DNA of 6,634 nt. Origin: Dysgonamonadaceae bacterium (lineage in GTDB: Bacteria; Bacteroidota; Bacteroidia; Bacteroidales; Azobacteroidaceae). Below, piece by piece: positions 6,434 to 6,634 of this stretch. Under the pieces are notes generated by a model that saw only the letters and a list, made by a program, of their open reading frames with translations, ran no database searches and was not told the DNA's origin. The DNA is taken from the NCBI GenBank assembly GCA_031255425.1, contig JAIRSN010000123.1, positions 1 to 6,634 of the forward strand, read 5' to 3'. Numbering within the stretch: position 1 is the stretch's first letter; every line of letters begins with the position of its first letter. A program made the translations under genes and the position numbers.

Positions 6434-6454
6434 AGGCACTTTTATAATTTTAGC
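6414..6454 (+). repeat. Short imperfect direct repeat CTTTTATA(A)TTTTAGC
   Basis: CTTTTATATTTTAGC at 6414-6428 recurs as CTTTTATAATTTTAGC at 6439-6454, differing by one inserted A, with start points 25 bases apart. Both copies lie in the non-coding gap after the ROK kinase gene. The AT-rich cores alone could recur by chance, but the flanking C and GC ends match too. It may be a small tandem duplication or part of a dispersed intergenic repeat. Confidence 0.5.
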
Positions 6455-6576
6455 TGTATATAATATCCCTCAGGACTGCGCAACTGCCCCTCCGGCCTAG
6501 GCTTCGAGGCGGAAACAACCGCTCGATGCTGAATAAAGAATTTTAAAAAATAGATGTAATTCCCAAAAAAATAATT

Positions 6577-6584
6577 TATCTTTG
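6577..6584 (+). promoter_or_regulatory. Candidate -7 promoter box of the truncated right-end gene
   Basis: TATCTTTG matches TAnnTTTG and ends 29 bases before the ATG at 6614, in line with the other promoters in this window. At 20-base spacing the -33 position has only GATG (6553-6556). The surroundings are strongly AT-rich, as expected for a promoter. Confidence 0.5.
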
Positions 6585-6613
6585 ATGCCTGTATTAATAA
6601 AAATAGTTCACAA

Positions 6614-6634
6614 ATGAAAAAGTTAATTTTATTG
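6614..6634 (+). CDS. Start of an unidentified gene, cut by the window edge
   Basis: Only seven codons are present, reading MKKLILL. A Met-Lys-Lys start followed by Leu/Ile residues is what the beginning of a signal peptide looks like, so an exported or outer-membrane protein is the best guess. The -7 box 29 bases upstream supports a real start. The fragment is too short to name a product or to link it to the sugar genes. Confidence 0.55.

Noticed and set aside
1..6634. Defence system, CRISPR array, insertion sequence, tRNA or rRNA, or an undescribed multi-gene system
   Set aside because: All substantial open frames belong to well-known housekeeping or sugar-metabolism families. No spacer-repeat arrays, transposase motifs, tRNA-like folds or clusters of unknown genes were seen.

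Overview
The window reads as ordinary chromosomal DNA from a member of the Bacteroidota, most likely Bacteroidales-like. Three things support this. Five gene starts are preceded by a match to the Bacteroidota -7 promoter consensus TAnnTTTG. Classical Shine-Dalgarno sequences are absent. The proteins (RecG, IspD, an FHS-type sugar permease, NagB, a ROK hexokinase) read like Bacteroidales versions. Genes have mixed, roughly balanced base composition, while the gaps are AT-rich. Taxonomy is inferred from recognition of sequence style, not from a search.

Left half (1-3023, all + strand): a tight housekeeping operon, xseB - ispD - recG. xseB encodes the small subunit of exonuclease VII, ispD the cytidylyltransferase of the MEP isoprenoid pathway, and recG the branch-migrating replication/repair helicase. 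ispD starts 1 base after the xseB stop, and recG starts inside the end of ispD (13-base overlap). The three are almost certainly co-transcribed and probably translationally coupled. A -7-like box lies just before xseB. The large exonuclease VII subunit gene (xseA) is not recognisable in the bases upstream.

Middle (3024-3127): a short convergent gap between recG and the sugar permease gene, with at best a weak terminator.

Right half (3128-6391): an amino-sugar/hexose utilisation cluster. On the - strand lie nagB (glucosamine-6-phosphate deaminase) and, downstream of it, a 12-helix FHS-family sugar permease. A ROK-family sugar kinase is transcribed divergently on the + strand. The simplest model is that the permease imports glucosamine, N-acetylglucosamine or a hexose, the ROK kinase phosphorylates it at C6, and NagB converts glucosamine-6-phosphate to fructose-6-phosphate plus ammonium for glycolysis. 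No deacetylase (NagA) lies in the window. The 123-base divergent region carries back-to-back -7 boxes and a perfect inverted repeat TTTGAC-N6-GTCAAA, a good operator candidate.

Right end (6392-6634): a 222-base gap with a hairpin terminator candidate, a curious short direct repeat, a GC-rich unexplained block, then a promoter and the first seven codons of a gene that runs off the window. I found no clear evidence of a new biological system, mobile element, CRISPR array or RNA gene. The points most worth a second look are the divergent operator, the 3' repeat/hairpin region and an eight-G tract inside the permease gene.
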